Shown: positions 24,091 to 36,739, counted from the first letter of the stretch. The stretch is 64,000 bases of DNA from Inia geoffrensis (GCA_036417435.1 CM070911.1:6944001-7008000); one strand, 5' to 3'. Program-made: numbers and translations. Notes: generated by a model from the letters alone, not told the origin.

Positions 24091-24104
24091 GAAATAGGAT
24101 GATG

Positions 24105-24307
24105 GGACTTCCCTGGTGCTGCAGTGGTTGGGAGTCCACCTGCCGATGCAGGGGATGCGGGTTCGTGCCCCGGTCCGGGAGGATCCCACATGCCGCAGAA
24201 CGGCTGGGCCCGTGAGCCATGGCCGCTGAGCCTGTGCGTCCGGAGCCTGTGCTCCGCAGCGGGAGAGGCCACAACAGTGAGAGGCCCACATACGTCAAAA
24301 AAAAAAA
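24105..24307 (+). mobile_element. CHR-type SINE (about 205-bp class)
   Basis: Starts GGACTTCCCTGGTGCTGCAG. The target-site duplication GAAATAGGATGATG (24091-24104) / GAAGTAGGATGATG (24308-24321) differs at one base. It interrupts the ancient repeat around it. Confidence 0.95.
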
Positions 24308-24321
24308 GAAGTAGGATGATG

Positions 24322-24625
24322 TGATAGAGAATGACCAGATGGCTACTTTAGATGGGTCATTAGGGAAGGCCTCACTGAGAAGGTGGAGTTTAAGCTGCAC
24401 TCTGACTGAAAATAGAGCCAGCAGCTGAATATCTGAAGTACTCGCATTCCAGGTAGAGGGAGCCTGCTAGTGCCAGGCTCTAAAGCAGTTTCAAGCTCTG
24501 TGTGATCAAGGAGCAGAGGAGGCTGAAGTGATGGGAGTAAGAACTTGAAGTAGGAGTAGGAAGATGCAGACAGGGAGATAATAAACAGGGGCCAGATATA
24601 GGTCTTTGTAAGCCAAGTTAGGAGT
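24322..24625. repeat. old mammal-wide repeat, right part
   Basis: GGGAAGGCCTCACTGAGAAG, CATTCCAGGTAGAGGGAGCC and TAGGTCTTTGTAAGCCAAGT continue the element cut by the SINE. Similar text resumes at 24795-25040 after an L1 fragment. Confidence 0.5.
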
Positions 24626-24627
24626 TT

Positions 24628-24790
24628 AGATTTTTTTTTTTTTGGAGGTATTGTTCATATACAATACAACTCACCCTTTTAAAGTGTACAAGTCAGTGGT
24701 TTTCAGTATATTCACAAGGTTGTCCAACCATCACCTCTATTTCCAGGATATATTCATCACTCTAAAAGGAAACCCCATTCCCACTGGGAG
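24628..24790 (-). repeat. old L1 3'-region fragment
   Basis: T-run followed by GAGGTATTGTTCATATACAA and AAAGTGTACAAGTCAGTGGT, the reverse complement of a common old L1 3' region. It interrupts the ancient repeat on either side. Confidence 0.65.
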
Positions 24791-25239
24791 TTTGGCTTTA
24801 AGTGTGATAGTAAGCCACTGGAAGATTCTAGCAGGAGACGCGTAATCTGATTAATGTTTTCAAGACCACTCAGGCAACTGTGAGAAAAGTGGATTCTAGG
24901 TAGGCACAGGTGGAAGCAGGGAGACCGGGTGATCTTTTCTATACTTAAAGCAAGAGGGTAGTGGCTTGGGTTAGGGTGGTGGTAATAGAAATGGAATGAG
25001 GTGAAGGGGTTCAGGATATGTTTTACAGGTAGACACAACTTTCCTCTAATGCAGTGCTTCTTAAATTACCTGTAATGAAGAACCAATTTGTTAAATTTCC
25101 AGTCTGTCACAGATTGAAACTTTTGAAAAGTATAATAATATTATAAGCAGAGACAGTGTTTCCAGGGGATGTGCCTGGAGTATTGGTTTGTTGGTTAGGA
25201 GGGTATATGGGATGCTCTTAGTCTGTGCCTATCCCTCTT

Positions 25240-25450
25240 TCTCTATTCTTCTCTATTTTTCTTCTTACCGTTTTTTCCTATCTGACTTACTATAAATTTC
25301 ATTTATTTGTTTTGTCATCTTTCTCTTTTCACTAGAATGTAAACTCCATGGGAACAAGAATATTTTACTGTTTTGTTCACTGCTGTATCCCCCAGCCTAG
25401 AACAGTGTTGGGTATATAGTACTCAATAAATTTCTGTTGAACAAAAGAAT
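25240..25450 (+). repeat. L2 LINE 3' end
   Basis: CACTAGAATGTAAACTCCAT, TTGTTCACTGCTGTATCCCC, TACTCAATAAATTTCTGTTG and the end GAACAAAAGAATGA are the well-known L2 3' terminus. Confidence 0.85.
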
Positions 25451-26064
25451 GAATTGTAAGTAAGTATGTATGAGTGTTTATTTATATATATGTGCTAATT
25501 TCTTCAAACTCAATAATTTACTCAAAATATTTGATCAGTTACTATATACCAGACATTGAGATGGAGTGGTGAACAAATGTTCCTTTGTTTAATTGTTCTT
25601 CCAGTGACAGGCACCTACCGTGCACTGTCATAGGTACTGGAGACTGAATGGTGGGCAAGGAGGTATTCTAACAAGGAAAACAGGGATCAAGGAAGGTCCT
25701 GCTGAAGAAGTGATTTAAGAGATGAGTAGGAGCTAATCATGTGAGAGGAACTAGGGATAGGAGGAAGGAATGCCATGTCTGTAAGCCTGGTGGTAAATTG
25801 ACAAATAAGATAAACACACCTTTTAGAAATATTTTGTCTATTTGGGCAGAAACTTAAGAGATTATTAATCAACTAAATGTTTTCTCCACACAGGGGTACA
25901 GAGAATAATAGATATTTTCAGATTAATTATCCTTACATATATGTAGGATATACGGTATATACTCAATTGATTCTTACCTTGACTTTGAGATACATTTTTA
26001 CCTCTTTTGTTTACTTGGCCAAATCAGTACTTATTTTTTATTGAAACTCTTTTTAAAAATATAG
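25451..26064. other. end of intron 7, faint old repeat
   Basis: 25530-25780 resembles the unnamed ancient repeat seen at 23.9-24.6 kb (ACTATATACCAGACATTGAG, GGAGCTAATCATGTGAGAGG). The rest, up to the exon 8 acceptor, is plain AT-rich DNA. Confidence 0.4.
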
Positions 26065-26164
26065 ATTCGTTGAAGAGGAACATATTCCTTATATAAATGC
26101 TTTTCAGCATTTTCCAGAAGAGATGAAATTATATGGACGTGACAAAGGAATCTTTGCTATAGAG
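26065..26164 (+). CDS. TAF1B: TAF1B exon 8
   Basis: 100 nt, acceptor AAAATATAG, donor GTATGT. The first base completes the Arg codon of exon 7, and the exon ends in phase 0. It encodes FVEEEHIPYINAFQHFPEEM and on to KLYGRDKGIFAIE, about residues 237-270, the junction between the first and second cyclin-like folds. Strongly conserved. Confidence 0.97.
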
Positions 26165-26572
26165 GTATGTTATTTTCTTTTTTACTTTGTAGTCACTTAT
26201 AAGACACAGGAGTAATTTGGTGATTTATATTCCTCTCCTGACTTATTTGGTGTTGGAGTTTTAAAAAACGTCATCGAGTTTTTGTTCTATTCAAATATGG
26301 ACATTAGCCATAATTTAATGAAGAGTAAGTAGAATTATTATTTTTTGTTTTCCTTATGTGGCTACATCTAATCTTTTAGGTTATGCAGTCCTCAAAATAC
26401 AGCTGTAATGTTAGGTGTGTGCATTGCAGATAGGTGTATTGCTGAGACTAAAAGTTTTATATAGAGACCTTTAGGTAATTTCAAATTTAAAAAACAGTAT
26501 TTTTTGTTGTTATTTGCACACTATGTTGCTTTGGAGAGAAGAGATGAAAGTTATTGTGTTGTTCAAGAGGCA

Positions 26573-26927
26573 TATATTTTTTAAATTATTTATTTATTTT
26601 TAAATTTTTGGCTGCGTCAGGTCTTGGTTGTGGCATGTAGGATCTTCATTGAGGCATGAGGGATCTTTTGTTGCGGCGCGCAGGCTTATCTCTAATTGTG
26701 GCGTGTGGATTTTCTCTCTCTAGTTGTGGCACAGGCTCCAGGGTGTGTGGGCTCTGTAGTTTGCGGCACACGGGCTCTCTAGTTGAGGCGCATGAGCTCA
26801 GTAGTTGCAGCGCATGGGCTTAGTTGCCCCGCAACATGTGGCTTCTTAGTTCACTGAACAGGGATCGGACCCGCATCCCCTGTATTGGAAGGTGGATTCT
26901 TTACCACTGGTCCACCAGGGAAGTCCC
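26573..26927 (-). mobile_element. CHR-type SINE (long class)
   Basis: Reverse orientation: T/A-rich end, TTTTGGCTGCGTCAGGTCTT, 5' end GTCCACCAGGGAAGTCCC. Target-site duplication TCAAGAGGCA at 26563-26572 and 26928-26937. Somewhat diverged. It lies in intron 8. Confidence 0.92.
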
Positions 26928-27229
26928 TCAAGAGGCACTATTTTAAGTCCTTTGCTTGTGTTAGCCTTCTTCTAGATCTCTTTTCAGATGTCTCCAATGG
27001 CAGCGCTTCTGTCCTTTTAATTATGAGTCTTTATCACTTTTTATAGGACTCAAAGGTTATTTTCCCTGTGCTCTTCATCAGAAGGTTTTCAGTGTGCTAA
27101 ATATTAATATTAAATATTATCCTCCATTTACCCACTTACGGAATTATTTTCATAGGCTTTCCTAACCTTCACAACCTTCACATTGTTTTCAGTTTAATTC
27201 AAGAGACATTTATGATCCTTACTAAACCC

Positions 27230-27365
27230 CTGCATAAGTATGGTTCACCATCTTCCCAATTTTACATGTGAGTAAACACCTCAGATAGGTAGAATGATTT
27301 GCCAAGGTCATGCAGATGGTAGTCTCAGACTTGGAACTACAGTGCTTTAGGCCTTTTACTCATTG
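27230..27365 (-). repeat. MIR SINE fragment
   Basis: CAATTTTACATGTGAGTAAA, GATTTGCCAAGGTCATGCAG and AGTCTCAGACTTGGAACTAC are the reverse-strand MIR core. Confidence 0.7.
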
Positions 27366-27489
27366 TATGGTCTTTTGTTCTGTTTTTGTACCATCTTACT
27401 ATTATTTGTCCCATCTAGTCTTAATTTCTTGTTTCTTCTTTTTCTGCCTTTTTTGAATTAAGATATTTTTATGATTCCATTTTATCTCT

Positions 27490-29200
27490 ACTATTGATTT
27501 ATTAACCATACCTCTTTTTTTTTAAGAGGTTGTTCTAGAGTTTATAAAATTCATCTTTAACTTACCACAGCCTGCCTCAATAATATACCAGTACATGTAT
27601 AGTGTAAGACCCTTACAAGAACATATATACTCCCACTTCCCTCCTCCCATCCCTTAGTGTTAAACATTTTATCTTTACCTGTTAGATATTTCACAATGCG
27701 TTGGAATTATTTTTGCTTTAAAAAGTTGTTTATCTTTTTAAGAAATTAAAATGAGAAGAACTACTTCATATTTACCCACCTTTTGCCATTTCTGGCACTC
27801 TTCCTGTCTGAAAATGTCCTGTAACGTTTCTTATAGTACAGATCTGTTGGCAGTGAATTCTTTTGGCGCTTTTTGGTCTAAAAATGTCTTTGTTTTGCCT
27901 TCATTTTTGAAAAAACATTTTCACTAGTATTGAATTCTGGGTTTGTACTTTTCCTTCAGCACTTTAAAAATGTTTCTTTCTACAGGACTGTCTGATTTCT
28001 CTTCTCTTCCCTTCCCTTCCCTTCCCTTCCCTTCCTTTCTCTTCACTTCCCTTCCCTTCCTTTCTCTTCCCATCTGTTCCTTCCTTCTCTACTTCCTTCC
28101 TTCCAACTACATGTTAGACCACAGCTCACTAAGGCTTCTGTTCTTTTTCTTTTCCTCAATGTGTTTTGTTTTGGATAAGTTTCCACGATGACATCTTCAG
28201 ATTCACTGATCTTTACTTCTTGAATGTCTAATTTGCAGTTAAACCCATCTAGTAATTTTTTCATTTCAGATTCTGTATTTTTCATTTCTAGAAGTTCCAT
28301 GTTAGTCTTATCTTTTTCATTTCCTTCATTATGTTTATGTTTTCTTTTACATCCTCCAGTTTATTGACAATATTTACAGTAGTTGCTCTAAGGTATCATC
28401 TACTAATTCTGTTATCTCTGTTATTTCTGGGTCTGTTTCTATTGATTGATTTATCTCCTGATTATGTGCCATATTTTCCTGCTTTGCATTCCTGGTAATT
28501 TTGATTGGATGCAGACAGTGTGAATTTTGTGTTGCTGAATACTGGATTTTTGTTCTGGTGTATGATTAGATAACTTAGATATCAGTTTGATCATTTAGAA
28601 GCTTGTTCTTTTAATGGCTGTTCCAGAGCCTATATTGTGAGACTAAGGAAGCCCCACTACTAAGGCATGTCCCTTTGGAAGACTACCCAGAGCCCCCAGT
28701 ATTATGAAGTCTCTCCACTCCAGCTGGTGCCTTATGCAAACTCTGAGAATTGTTTGGATTCATTGGAAAAATCCCATGATTTTTTTTTTTCTCCCCAGGC
28801 CTCAGGTTTTTTCTCATACATGCACAGATTTGTACTCAGCCAAAGACTTGAGAGGACCCCTTTGCAGACCTCCAGAGTTCTCTCTCTGCAGTTTTATCCT
28901 TATTGGTACTCTGCTTGCAAATTATAGCCGCCTCAGCTTCCAGGAACTCTAATCTCTCTCTGCTTAACTCAGCAAGACCACTGGGCCCTGTTTCACTCCC
29001 TGCTCCCTGCACTACAGTTTGGAGATTGCCTCCAGGCAGTAATCTGGGGCCATTTGTTTCTCTTCTCTCAGCGATTATATAGTCCTGTGCTTCCTGTTAT
29101 CCGATGCCTAAAACTGTTGTTTCATATATTTTTTCCAGTTCTCTGTTTATCATGGGAAGTCAATTCCCATAGTAGTTTCCCATTGTTAATCCTTTAAGGG
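27490..29200 (-). repeat. old L1 relic (5' half)
   Basis: Reverse complement of an old L1: AGTGAATTCTTTTGGCGCTT, AGTATTGAATTCTGGGTTTG, CCATGTTAGTCTTATCTTTT, TTGCATTCCTGGTAATTTTG and, near the right end, CTGTTTCATATATTTTTTCC. A pyrimidine tract interrupts it at about 28000-28105. Confidence 0.7.
28000..28105. repeat. (CCCTT)n-like pyrimidine microsatellite
   Basis: Repeats of TTCCC and TTCCTT in a 100-bp tract inside the old L1. Length differences between individuals are likely. Confidence 0.9.
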
Positions 29201-29469
29201 CAGAAACAGAATTGTTCTAAATACTCATTTTTAGACATTTAGAAATAGAGTCAATATTCAGATGCATTTTAGCTGAGTGTTATGAAATACTTGTCTAGTA
29301 ATAATCTCTTTTGTTGACTATTTTTAAATTAATCTTGAGTTGAGGGGACAGGGGTATGTAAAATAGGGGAGTGATTTCTTGTAGAGATTTTGATAGAAAG
29401 TATAGCATAAAAATATATGAGATTATGTCTTGGTAACAGTAACTACTGCACTTTCCCTTTTTCACTTGT

Positions 29470-29620
29470 ATCTTAGCTTTTTTTTAAATAAACTTTTTAT
29501 TTTGGAATAATTTTAGATTTATAGAAAAGCTGCAAAAATAAAAATATATCCTTTACCCAGATTCAACTATTGTTAATATTTTATTTTATCCTCTGTGCTA
29601 TTCTTCCCTATCTATGTATC
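29470..29620. repeat. old LINE-like fragment, family uncertain
   Basis: AAACTTTTTATTTTGGAATA, TTTATAGAAAAGCTGCAAAA and CTTTACCCAGATTCAACTAT recur in many mammalian introns as part of old LINE 3' regions. Strand and family not resolved. Confidence 0.55.
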
Positions 29621-29859
29621 TATCTATGTAATTCTATTTCTGAATCATTGAGGGTAAGTTACATTTATCATGGCCCATCATCCCTAAATATTTTAGTGTA
29701 TATTTTCTAAGAGTAGGGATATTCTCTTATAGAACTGCTATTTACTTATTAACTTTTTATTTTTCTAGGAGCTGCACAGTATAGATATGCCACACTTTAC
29801 CTGACTAGTTCTCTATTGCTGGAGTTTTGTGTTTGGGGATTAAAGGCTAAAGAAGGCAG

Positions 29860-30290
29860 CTAAGTAATGAAAAAACAAAACAAAACTGAAAACAATCTGA
29901 ATGTCTGTCAAGGAAAATGGATAAAATGTGACATAATCACACATGGTATATTAAACAACTATGAAAATGAATCAACTACAGCCACAAGCAATAGGAATGA
30001 CTCTAAGAAACATTCTGTTGAGTGTAAAAGGCAAGACTTAGGAAGCTACATACATATGAAATCACTTTTGTTAAGCTCACAAAAGAAGTTAAGCTAAATA
30101 TACTTATATAAATATATTTATGTGCGTGATAAAATTATTTAAAAAAAATAAGTTTATGGTAAGCATAATTCAGGATACTAGTTACCTCTGGAGGGGGAGG
30201 CACAGAGGGGGGACTAGAGAAGGAGTACACTGGTAGATGTAACAGACGGGTTTGTTTGTATATTTCTTGCATCCCTAACTACTCTTTGAG
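29860..30290 (+). repeat. old L1 3'-region fragment
   Basis: GAATGTCTGTCAAGGAAAAT, TATATTAAACAACTATGAAA and TTACCTCTGGAGGGGGAGGC resemble the terminal part of old L1 ORF2 and 3' UTR. Confidence 0.6.
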
Positions 30291-32874
30291 AGTAGGAATC
30301 ATGTGTAATGCTTCTATTTTATCATACATAAGACCTAATATATAATCATTATGTATACATGGTAAGAACTCTGTGTTTATTGGTTAAATGATTTGAAATA
30401 GCTGAAAAACAGAATTCGTTTAAATACTTTGTTTAGAGAAGACTTCAAATAGATTTGTTGGGGACTTTTTTCCACCTAAGTAGTAAACATCCAGACTGCT
30501 TCTTTTGTATTTATTATATAATATACCCAGAGGCTATTAAATAGTGGGGCATTTGACTGAAATAATTAAAAAGCATTCCACTGATATTTTAGTGATAAAT
30601 GTGTAAGGGATATAACTTCTGCTTATAAGCAAGGACATTTAAAAAACTGAGTTATGAGTGTGTCAGTATCACTCATGAAAACCAGTGTGTGAGATAAATA
30701 ATCTTATCAGTTATTTGTACTGTTCACCAGTATACTGAAACCAATAGTAAATTACTCTAGTCAGAAAATGTATGTTTGAGGCTACATTGATGATACTTGT
30801 TTTAGGAGAATCATACCTCATGTTTGCTAAGTGAAACCAGTGATTTCATGTGAATTATCTGTGATTTAGTTTGATCCCTTGCCAGTGCCCTAGTACCCAG
30901 CATGCTCAGTCCAGTTCTCCCCCTACCTCTGTTTCCCAAGAGAAGGAATGAGAACCAAGGTGTATACCCATCTAAGGAAAACTGAATAATGACAAAGGTT
31001 AGCCTGCTACAAAAATAATCACATAACCCTGCCAAAATCAAATCAAAATTATTTGGGGATTGTCTACTCTTTTGGATACCAGCTTTTAACCTGCTTTAGT
31101 ACAGATACGTGAAATTTGAACACAGGTATTCCACAGTCAGCAGAATATTTGGAGGACAGGCACATCTTAACAAGGAGGACTCTGATAGGTTTTTCCCAGC
31201 TCTGATCCTGGGGCCGAAACAAATAACTGCCTCCTGTTCAGTTGGTCATCAGTTCATAAATTCGTATTTATTCATAAGGTTTATCTTGGTCTGTGCAAGT
31301 CGACAGCATGTTTCTGAAATGACCTCATCCCCAGGACCAAGACTGTATTTCACATAAGATAATGTATTCACCACAAACTTCCAGAAGATTAGACTTTGAA
31401 CATAAAAGAGTATTTTTTGCTACTGCTGATAGATTTACAACCATTAAGATAATTCTAGCAGACTAAAAATGCGAATTGAGCTGTCTTGTGAATCATAATG
31501 CGTGTGGATTTCATTTTATCCTTCCTCCATGAATAATATATTACAGTGCTTTGTCATTTCTTCTGACATATTTATTCCTTGTTAATTTTCCTTTGCAATA
31601 GGAAGTCTTATTTTAAGTTTGGGTTAACAGGTGCATGTAGCATTAGCTTTTTCTCAGCTGAATCTTTGCTTCAAAACAACACTAAGACTAAGTAAGGGTG
31701 AGGCACTGTACTTTTTTTTTTTAATAGCAAAGCAGGAAGTTCACCTCTGACAGGGTATTGTAATCAGGTTTATCACAAGAGCCTGCTGTTGTGTAACAGA
31801 AACTCTAGCTTGTCCTTACCTGTCTTAAGGCATTGCTTCATGAAGGAAAATAAACTCACTGGAATATTTGTGAAATTCAGTAAAATGCTTTCCCAAGCAC
31901 TCCGTTTTTAATGCATGCTAGAACAATTTATTATAGCCTTGTGGTCTTTTAAAAAACATATTAGCCTTGTGATTTCTTTGTATTATAATTAAATGACTCT
32001 GTAGCACTCTAGAAGCCCTATGTGTCGTATTTACTATACCTTTTAGACACATCCTCAGCCATGTCTAGTATTCCCATGTCCATACTCCCTTCCTCCCCTC
32101 CCCCACTTTTTCAAGAAAAATGGAGAAGGTTTGGGATGTCTTCAAATGACTGTTTACTTAATTGACAGGCAGCTTTTCTTCATTGTATGCTTTGCCTTTG
32201 CTTACAAAAGTGCATTCACTATTCCATAGTATGTTGAAACTTTTAAGTGGAAACAGCTTTTCATTAACAAAGGAAGCATTTTCTTTCCTCCTTCCATGTC
32301 TTAGCTTCTCTACTAAGTCTTGGCTTCTTCAGCAGCTGTACCTCCACCAGAAATGGAAAAAGGTGCAATTGTTCGAGGAGATGGTGATGAAGATAATGCC
32401 AGTGGGGTTGTGTGGGGGGGCGCTGCTGGGGACTGTTTCTCTTCTGTGTTTGGTTTGGTTTTGTTTTTGTTATTCCAGAAAGTTGAGCACACCTTAAAAA
32501 CAAATCAAAGGGAAGGGGGGAAAAAAGCTTTAAAGACCCTTAAACCTTTATCCTGTGTGAACTGGTTCTTTCCATTAAATTGTTCTGTTAATATTTAAGT
32601 GGGCCCCTCTGTCCCACTAACAGCAAATCTGACAAAACTCACTTTAAAACATAGGGTAATGGAATACAGAGTACGGGGTATTGATGTGGTTTGTTTCTTC
32701 TAAAAAGCGGGCCATAAGAGTTTGAGTCTTCCTGCCATTACCCTGACCTAAGAGCAAGGTTCAGGAGAGGAGACAGGTGTGCAAATTAAGTTTTAGTATT
32801 TCCATCCATCTCCTTTTTCTGAGTTGTGATTCCCAACTCCCGGTAGGTAGCTGTTTCATTTTCCGTATTTATTT
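30291..32874. other. intron 8 stretch, repeat-poor
   Basis: No repeat family recognised over 2.6 kb. Chance reading frames of up to about 110 codons occur at 32160-32500 on both strands, without matching any protein I know. They have no flanking poly(A), so a processed retrocopy is not supported. The stretch could be ordinary unique intron or a worn copy of a non-coding transcript. Confidence 0.4.
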
Positions 32875-33165
32875 AATTTTTTATTTTTTACAATAAATTT
32901 ATTTATTTAATTCATTTATTTGGCTGCGTTGGGTCTTGGTTGCCGCACACGGGCTTTCTCTAGTTGTGGAGAGCGGGAGCTGCTCTTCATTGCAGTGTGT
33001 GGGCTCAGTAGTTGTGGCTCCTGGGCTGTAGAGCACAGGCTCAGTAGTTGTGGCGCACGGGCTTAGTTGCTCCGTGGCACGTGGGACCTTCCTGGACCAG
33101 GGCTCGAACCCATGTCCCCTGCACTGGCAGGAGGATTCGTAACCACTGCACCACGAGGGAGGTCC
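32875..33165 (-). mobile_element. CHR-type SINE (long class)
   Basis: Reverse orientation: TTATTTGGCTGCGTTGGGTC to the 5' end CACCACGAGGGAGGTCC. The target-site duplication is unclear in the AT-rich flanks. Confidence 0.9.
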
Positions 33166-34544
33166 GTGTTTTAATTTAAAGATAACCTCCTCCTCCTTTT
33201 TCTGCCTCTGCCTCTTCTGCTGCTTTATTTTCGAGTTAAGTTTCTGAAGTGTGGTGCTGATTTGAAGCATCAGTTACTTCTAGCAAAAATCTTTCAGTTC
33301 ATCTGGTAGAATAAACTAAAAATCTATTCATTTTCAGGGATACCATCTCCATATGGAGTACCAAATAGCCACATTGCTGCTTGAACCAAGGTTCGGCCTA
33401 GACACACTTATCTCTCTTACAGATAGAATTTTTTCTGCCGATGACTTAACACACAGTAGGGATACTTCTATCTTTTCAGCCTTGATTTTCTTTATTTTTA
33501 TGTATTTTAAAACCCACAGACCAATCTCTTAACAGTTAATATGTAACATACATGTTATTCTGCCATGGTCCTTGACAGTAATTCTAAATCCAAATCCTCT
33601 CAAGGATTAGTCATTTCATCATCCCTCACTAGACTCAGCAAGAAGTAATAAAGAGGAAGCTGGAAATTCATTCCAAAGTACATCTCCAGTATTTTGAATG
33701 TTGATCAACGGCGTCCTCTCTGAATGAGTAAAAAGAAAAGATGTAATGCTGGTTCAGCCAGACCCACTGAGTGGCACTTTGCCATGATGATTCATTTTGC
33801 CTTGGAGCGATCTTACACCCTTTGTGAAACTAGGTCCCGTTGGTTGAAGGAAGAAAAAGACTCCTCCAGAGCTGTCAGTCACTCTTTCAGCCTCTCCAAA
33901 TGACTGTCTTGTTGGATCAAGGTTTCATAACACTCTGAGTCTTCAAACTCTAGATTTTTTCACCATCTTACTCTGTAGGCTGTGTGTAGCTCTTGGGATT
34001 GTTTGTGCAGTCTTTGTTAGAGTAATAATCTAACAGGTTTGAGATCTACCTGAGGGAAATTAAGGTGAGGGTAATGATAACAGGTGTTCTCAGTTTCCCT
34101 CACTCCCACTCTCTTCCAGAATTACTACTGCCAGGCAGCATGAATAGAAACCAGCTGATGTGTTCTTTTGTTCCTGGCTTCCCACAGCGTCTTAACCACC
34201 ACTGGAATTTGTGGGTGTGCTTCTCTTGTCAAGCTTGTGAAGTAAATCCATCTGAGGGTCTCTTCCAGGCTACAAGAAAAATTAGGTTGAGAGCCAAAAA
34301 TAATTCTATTATTATTTTTTTTTGCACAAGAATATTGTGGAGAGCTTGTTTAAACTATAGACTCTTAGTCCTAGTGTTAGGGGTGGATTTATTAAGTCTG
34401 GTGTGGGATCTAGGAATATTTTATGCAAGCACCTTGCAAGTGGTACTGATAGAAATGGTGCTTTGAGCAGTACAGACTAGTTTTCTTATCTCTGCCTCTG
34501 TCACTCTTTTGTTATTACATCTTATTCCACAAAAAATTTGAGGT
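33166..34544. other. intron 8 stretch, repeat-poor
   Basis: 1.4 kb without a recognisable repeat. It has a TCC/TTC-rich patch at 33187-33225 and a 133-codon open stretch at 34065-34466 with no recognisable protein and no neighbouring splice or poly(A) evidence. I treat the latter as chance. Confidence 0.4.
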
Positions 34545-34562
34545 AAAAAGTAGACTAATTAG

Positions 34563-34771
34563 GGCTTCCCTGGTGGCGCAGTGGTTGACAGTCCGCCTGC
34601 CGATGCAGGGGACACGGGTTTGTGCCCCGGTGTGGGAAGATCCCACATGCCGCGGAGCGGCTGGGCCCATGAGCCAATGGCCACTGAGCCTGCATGTCCA
34701 GAGCCTGTGCTCTGCAACGGGAGAGGCCACAACAGTGAGAGGCCTGCGTACCGCCAAAAAAAAAAAAAAAA
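34563..34771 (+). mobile_element. CHR-type SINE, young
   Basis: GGCTTCCCTGGTGGCGCAGT to a long pure A tail. A perfect 18-bp target-site duplication, AAAAAGTAGACTAATTAG, lies at 34545-34562 and 34772-34789. The perfect duplication and intact tail point to recent insertion. Confidence 0.96.
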
Positions 34772-34789
34772 AAAAAGTAGACTAATTAG

Positions 34790-36014
34790 CAGATAACCAA
34801 AGACCAGTATAAAACAAAGCGCTATTATACCTTAACTAAATATGCAAAGTTCTAAACAGGATTCTGGTAGTCCTCCTATTCTACTTAATACATCAGAGAT
34901 TCCCCACGCCAAATGAAAATACAAAGACCCAGCAGCTTCTATGAGACCCTTTCCTTGGGTGTGTTCTGTACATGCATGCATTTTCTAAAAGTCAAAGTAA
35001 GACTAATCTAACGCAGTCATTAAATGTTCACTGTAATTATTATATATCCATGTTTTGCAACCTTGTCAAAATTAGAGCCTGATTCACCTCTCCAGGCTAA
35101 GGACAATGGGACAGAAAGAAAAATGTAGCACTGTGATCATATTCTCTAAAACAATGCTGTGTAACAGTACTCCTGGCCTTCTGCCCAAGGTTGGGTACTT
35201 TGCTGAGCTAGTGGTTCAAGAGTGGCCTGCCTTGGTTGGAATAGGAGCAGATGTCTAGGGAGGTTAGTCCATAGCCAGCCCTGTAGGAACAATTGGGCCA
35301 CCACTTCAAGTGATGTCAGAGGCAGAATGGAGCGGATGTTATTGTGGATGTTTTACACATATATTAAGTCTTGTTAGCTTACCAGATTCCTTTTCATGAA
35401 TGACCTTGCAATTACTTGGCATGAATTTATCATCCATTAAATTGGTTTTTTAAGATGGTTATTTTTCAAACGGGAACATTCACTGCTCTAGTGTGTGTTT
35501 GCAGATAAAAGTACTTAATGTCATCTCCTACCTTCATTATTTGAAAGGATTAGGGTTGCCGTAAATCTTGTCAGTAATGTTAATTGTTTTAACTTGAAAA
35601 GATGCTTCGGATTTTGTGCGAAAGGCAGCAGATGTGTCTAAATAAGTTACTTTTATACAGAAAAAAGAGCTTTTGCCAAAAGTCACTGAGAATATGTGTT
35701 TTCCTTTTTTCTCTGTTAAATTCACAGATTAGAATACAATTCATAGTATTTTAGTGTACAAGTAGAATTACTGTATCTCAACATTTAAAAAAAGATTTGA
35801 AAGGCCACATTGCTATTTTGGATTGACAGAAATTTGTGTTCTTCAGCTACAGATTAATCATATGTTAATAATACAGCTAATTGAAAGCCTTTTTTTTTCC
35901 TGATAAAACTCGAGTTTAGACATTGAAATAGTGGTATCAAAAGAAATACAATACAAAGAAGGTTGTGACCTCAGGCAAAGTACAATCAGGCGTAGTTAAC
36001 ACTTCGATTGTTTT
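34790..36014. other. intron 8 stretch, repeat-poor
   Basis: 1.2 kb of plain unique-looking DNA. Nothing specific could be supported. Confidence 0.4.
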
Positions 36015-36030
36015 CTATAAGCGTACTCTT

Positions 36031-36265
36031 CTTTTTTAATATTTGTTTATTTATTTATTGGCTGCATCGGGTCTTAGTTTCAGCCCGCGGGATCTTTTGT
36101 TGCAGTGCACAGGCTCATTAGTTGCGGCGTGCGGGCTCTCTAGTTGTGGCACGTGGACTTAGTTGCCCCGCGGCGTGCTGGATCTTAGTCCCCAGACCAG
36201 GGATCGAACCAGCTTCCCCTGCATTGCAAGACGGATTCTTAGCCACTGAACCACCAGGGAAGTCC
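36031..36265 (-). mobile_element. CHR-type SINE, internally shortened
   Basis: Reverse orientation. The target-site duplication CTATAAGCGTACTCTT (36015-36030) / CTATAAGCATACTCTT (36266-36281) has one difference. At about 235 bp it is shorter than the other long-class copies because part of the body is missing. Confidence 0.93.
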
Positions 36266-36739
36266 CTATAAGCATACTCTTGTACCCTTATAAAGCATTT
36301 CCTTGTGCTTTATAATTGCATATGAGCTGAATGTACCAAAGAAACATTGAACAGAGAAATATTCATTCCTTCAGTTGGCTTCCAAACACCTTCACACATT
36401 TAGGAAATGGACAAGACATGACATAATGGTATTATTGGCACAAATTGTTGGGAAACAGATTTTTCCTTAGAATAAGGAAGAACTTTTTAATGATTAAACC
36501 CATTAAAAATGGAATAGACTACCTTCAGGGAAGGTATTGAGTTCCCATCACTGGAGATTTATAAGAAGGGCTAGACATATAACTGCTGGGGATTTTGTAA
36601 AGTTAGACCATATACTTTTAAAGGTCTTTCCAACTCTGAATTTGCCAATTAGATTATTTCTCCTACAGGGTGATGTATGAAGTGATTCTGTTACACAAAA
36701 TAGTTTATTGAACTGATATTATCTTTCTCTCTTACCACT

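Noticed and set aside
32162..32598. Overlapping open stretches of 80-111 codons on both strands, suggestive of a small gene or retrocopy
   Set aside because: No recognisable protein similarity, no poly(A) or target-site duplication, and no splice context. Both strands are open, as expected for chance in this composition.
34065..34466. 133-codon open stretch in intron 8
   Set aside because: The translation resembles no known protein, the stretch lies inside a TAF1B intron and no matching exon borders are visible.
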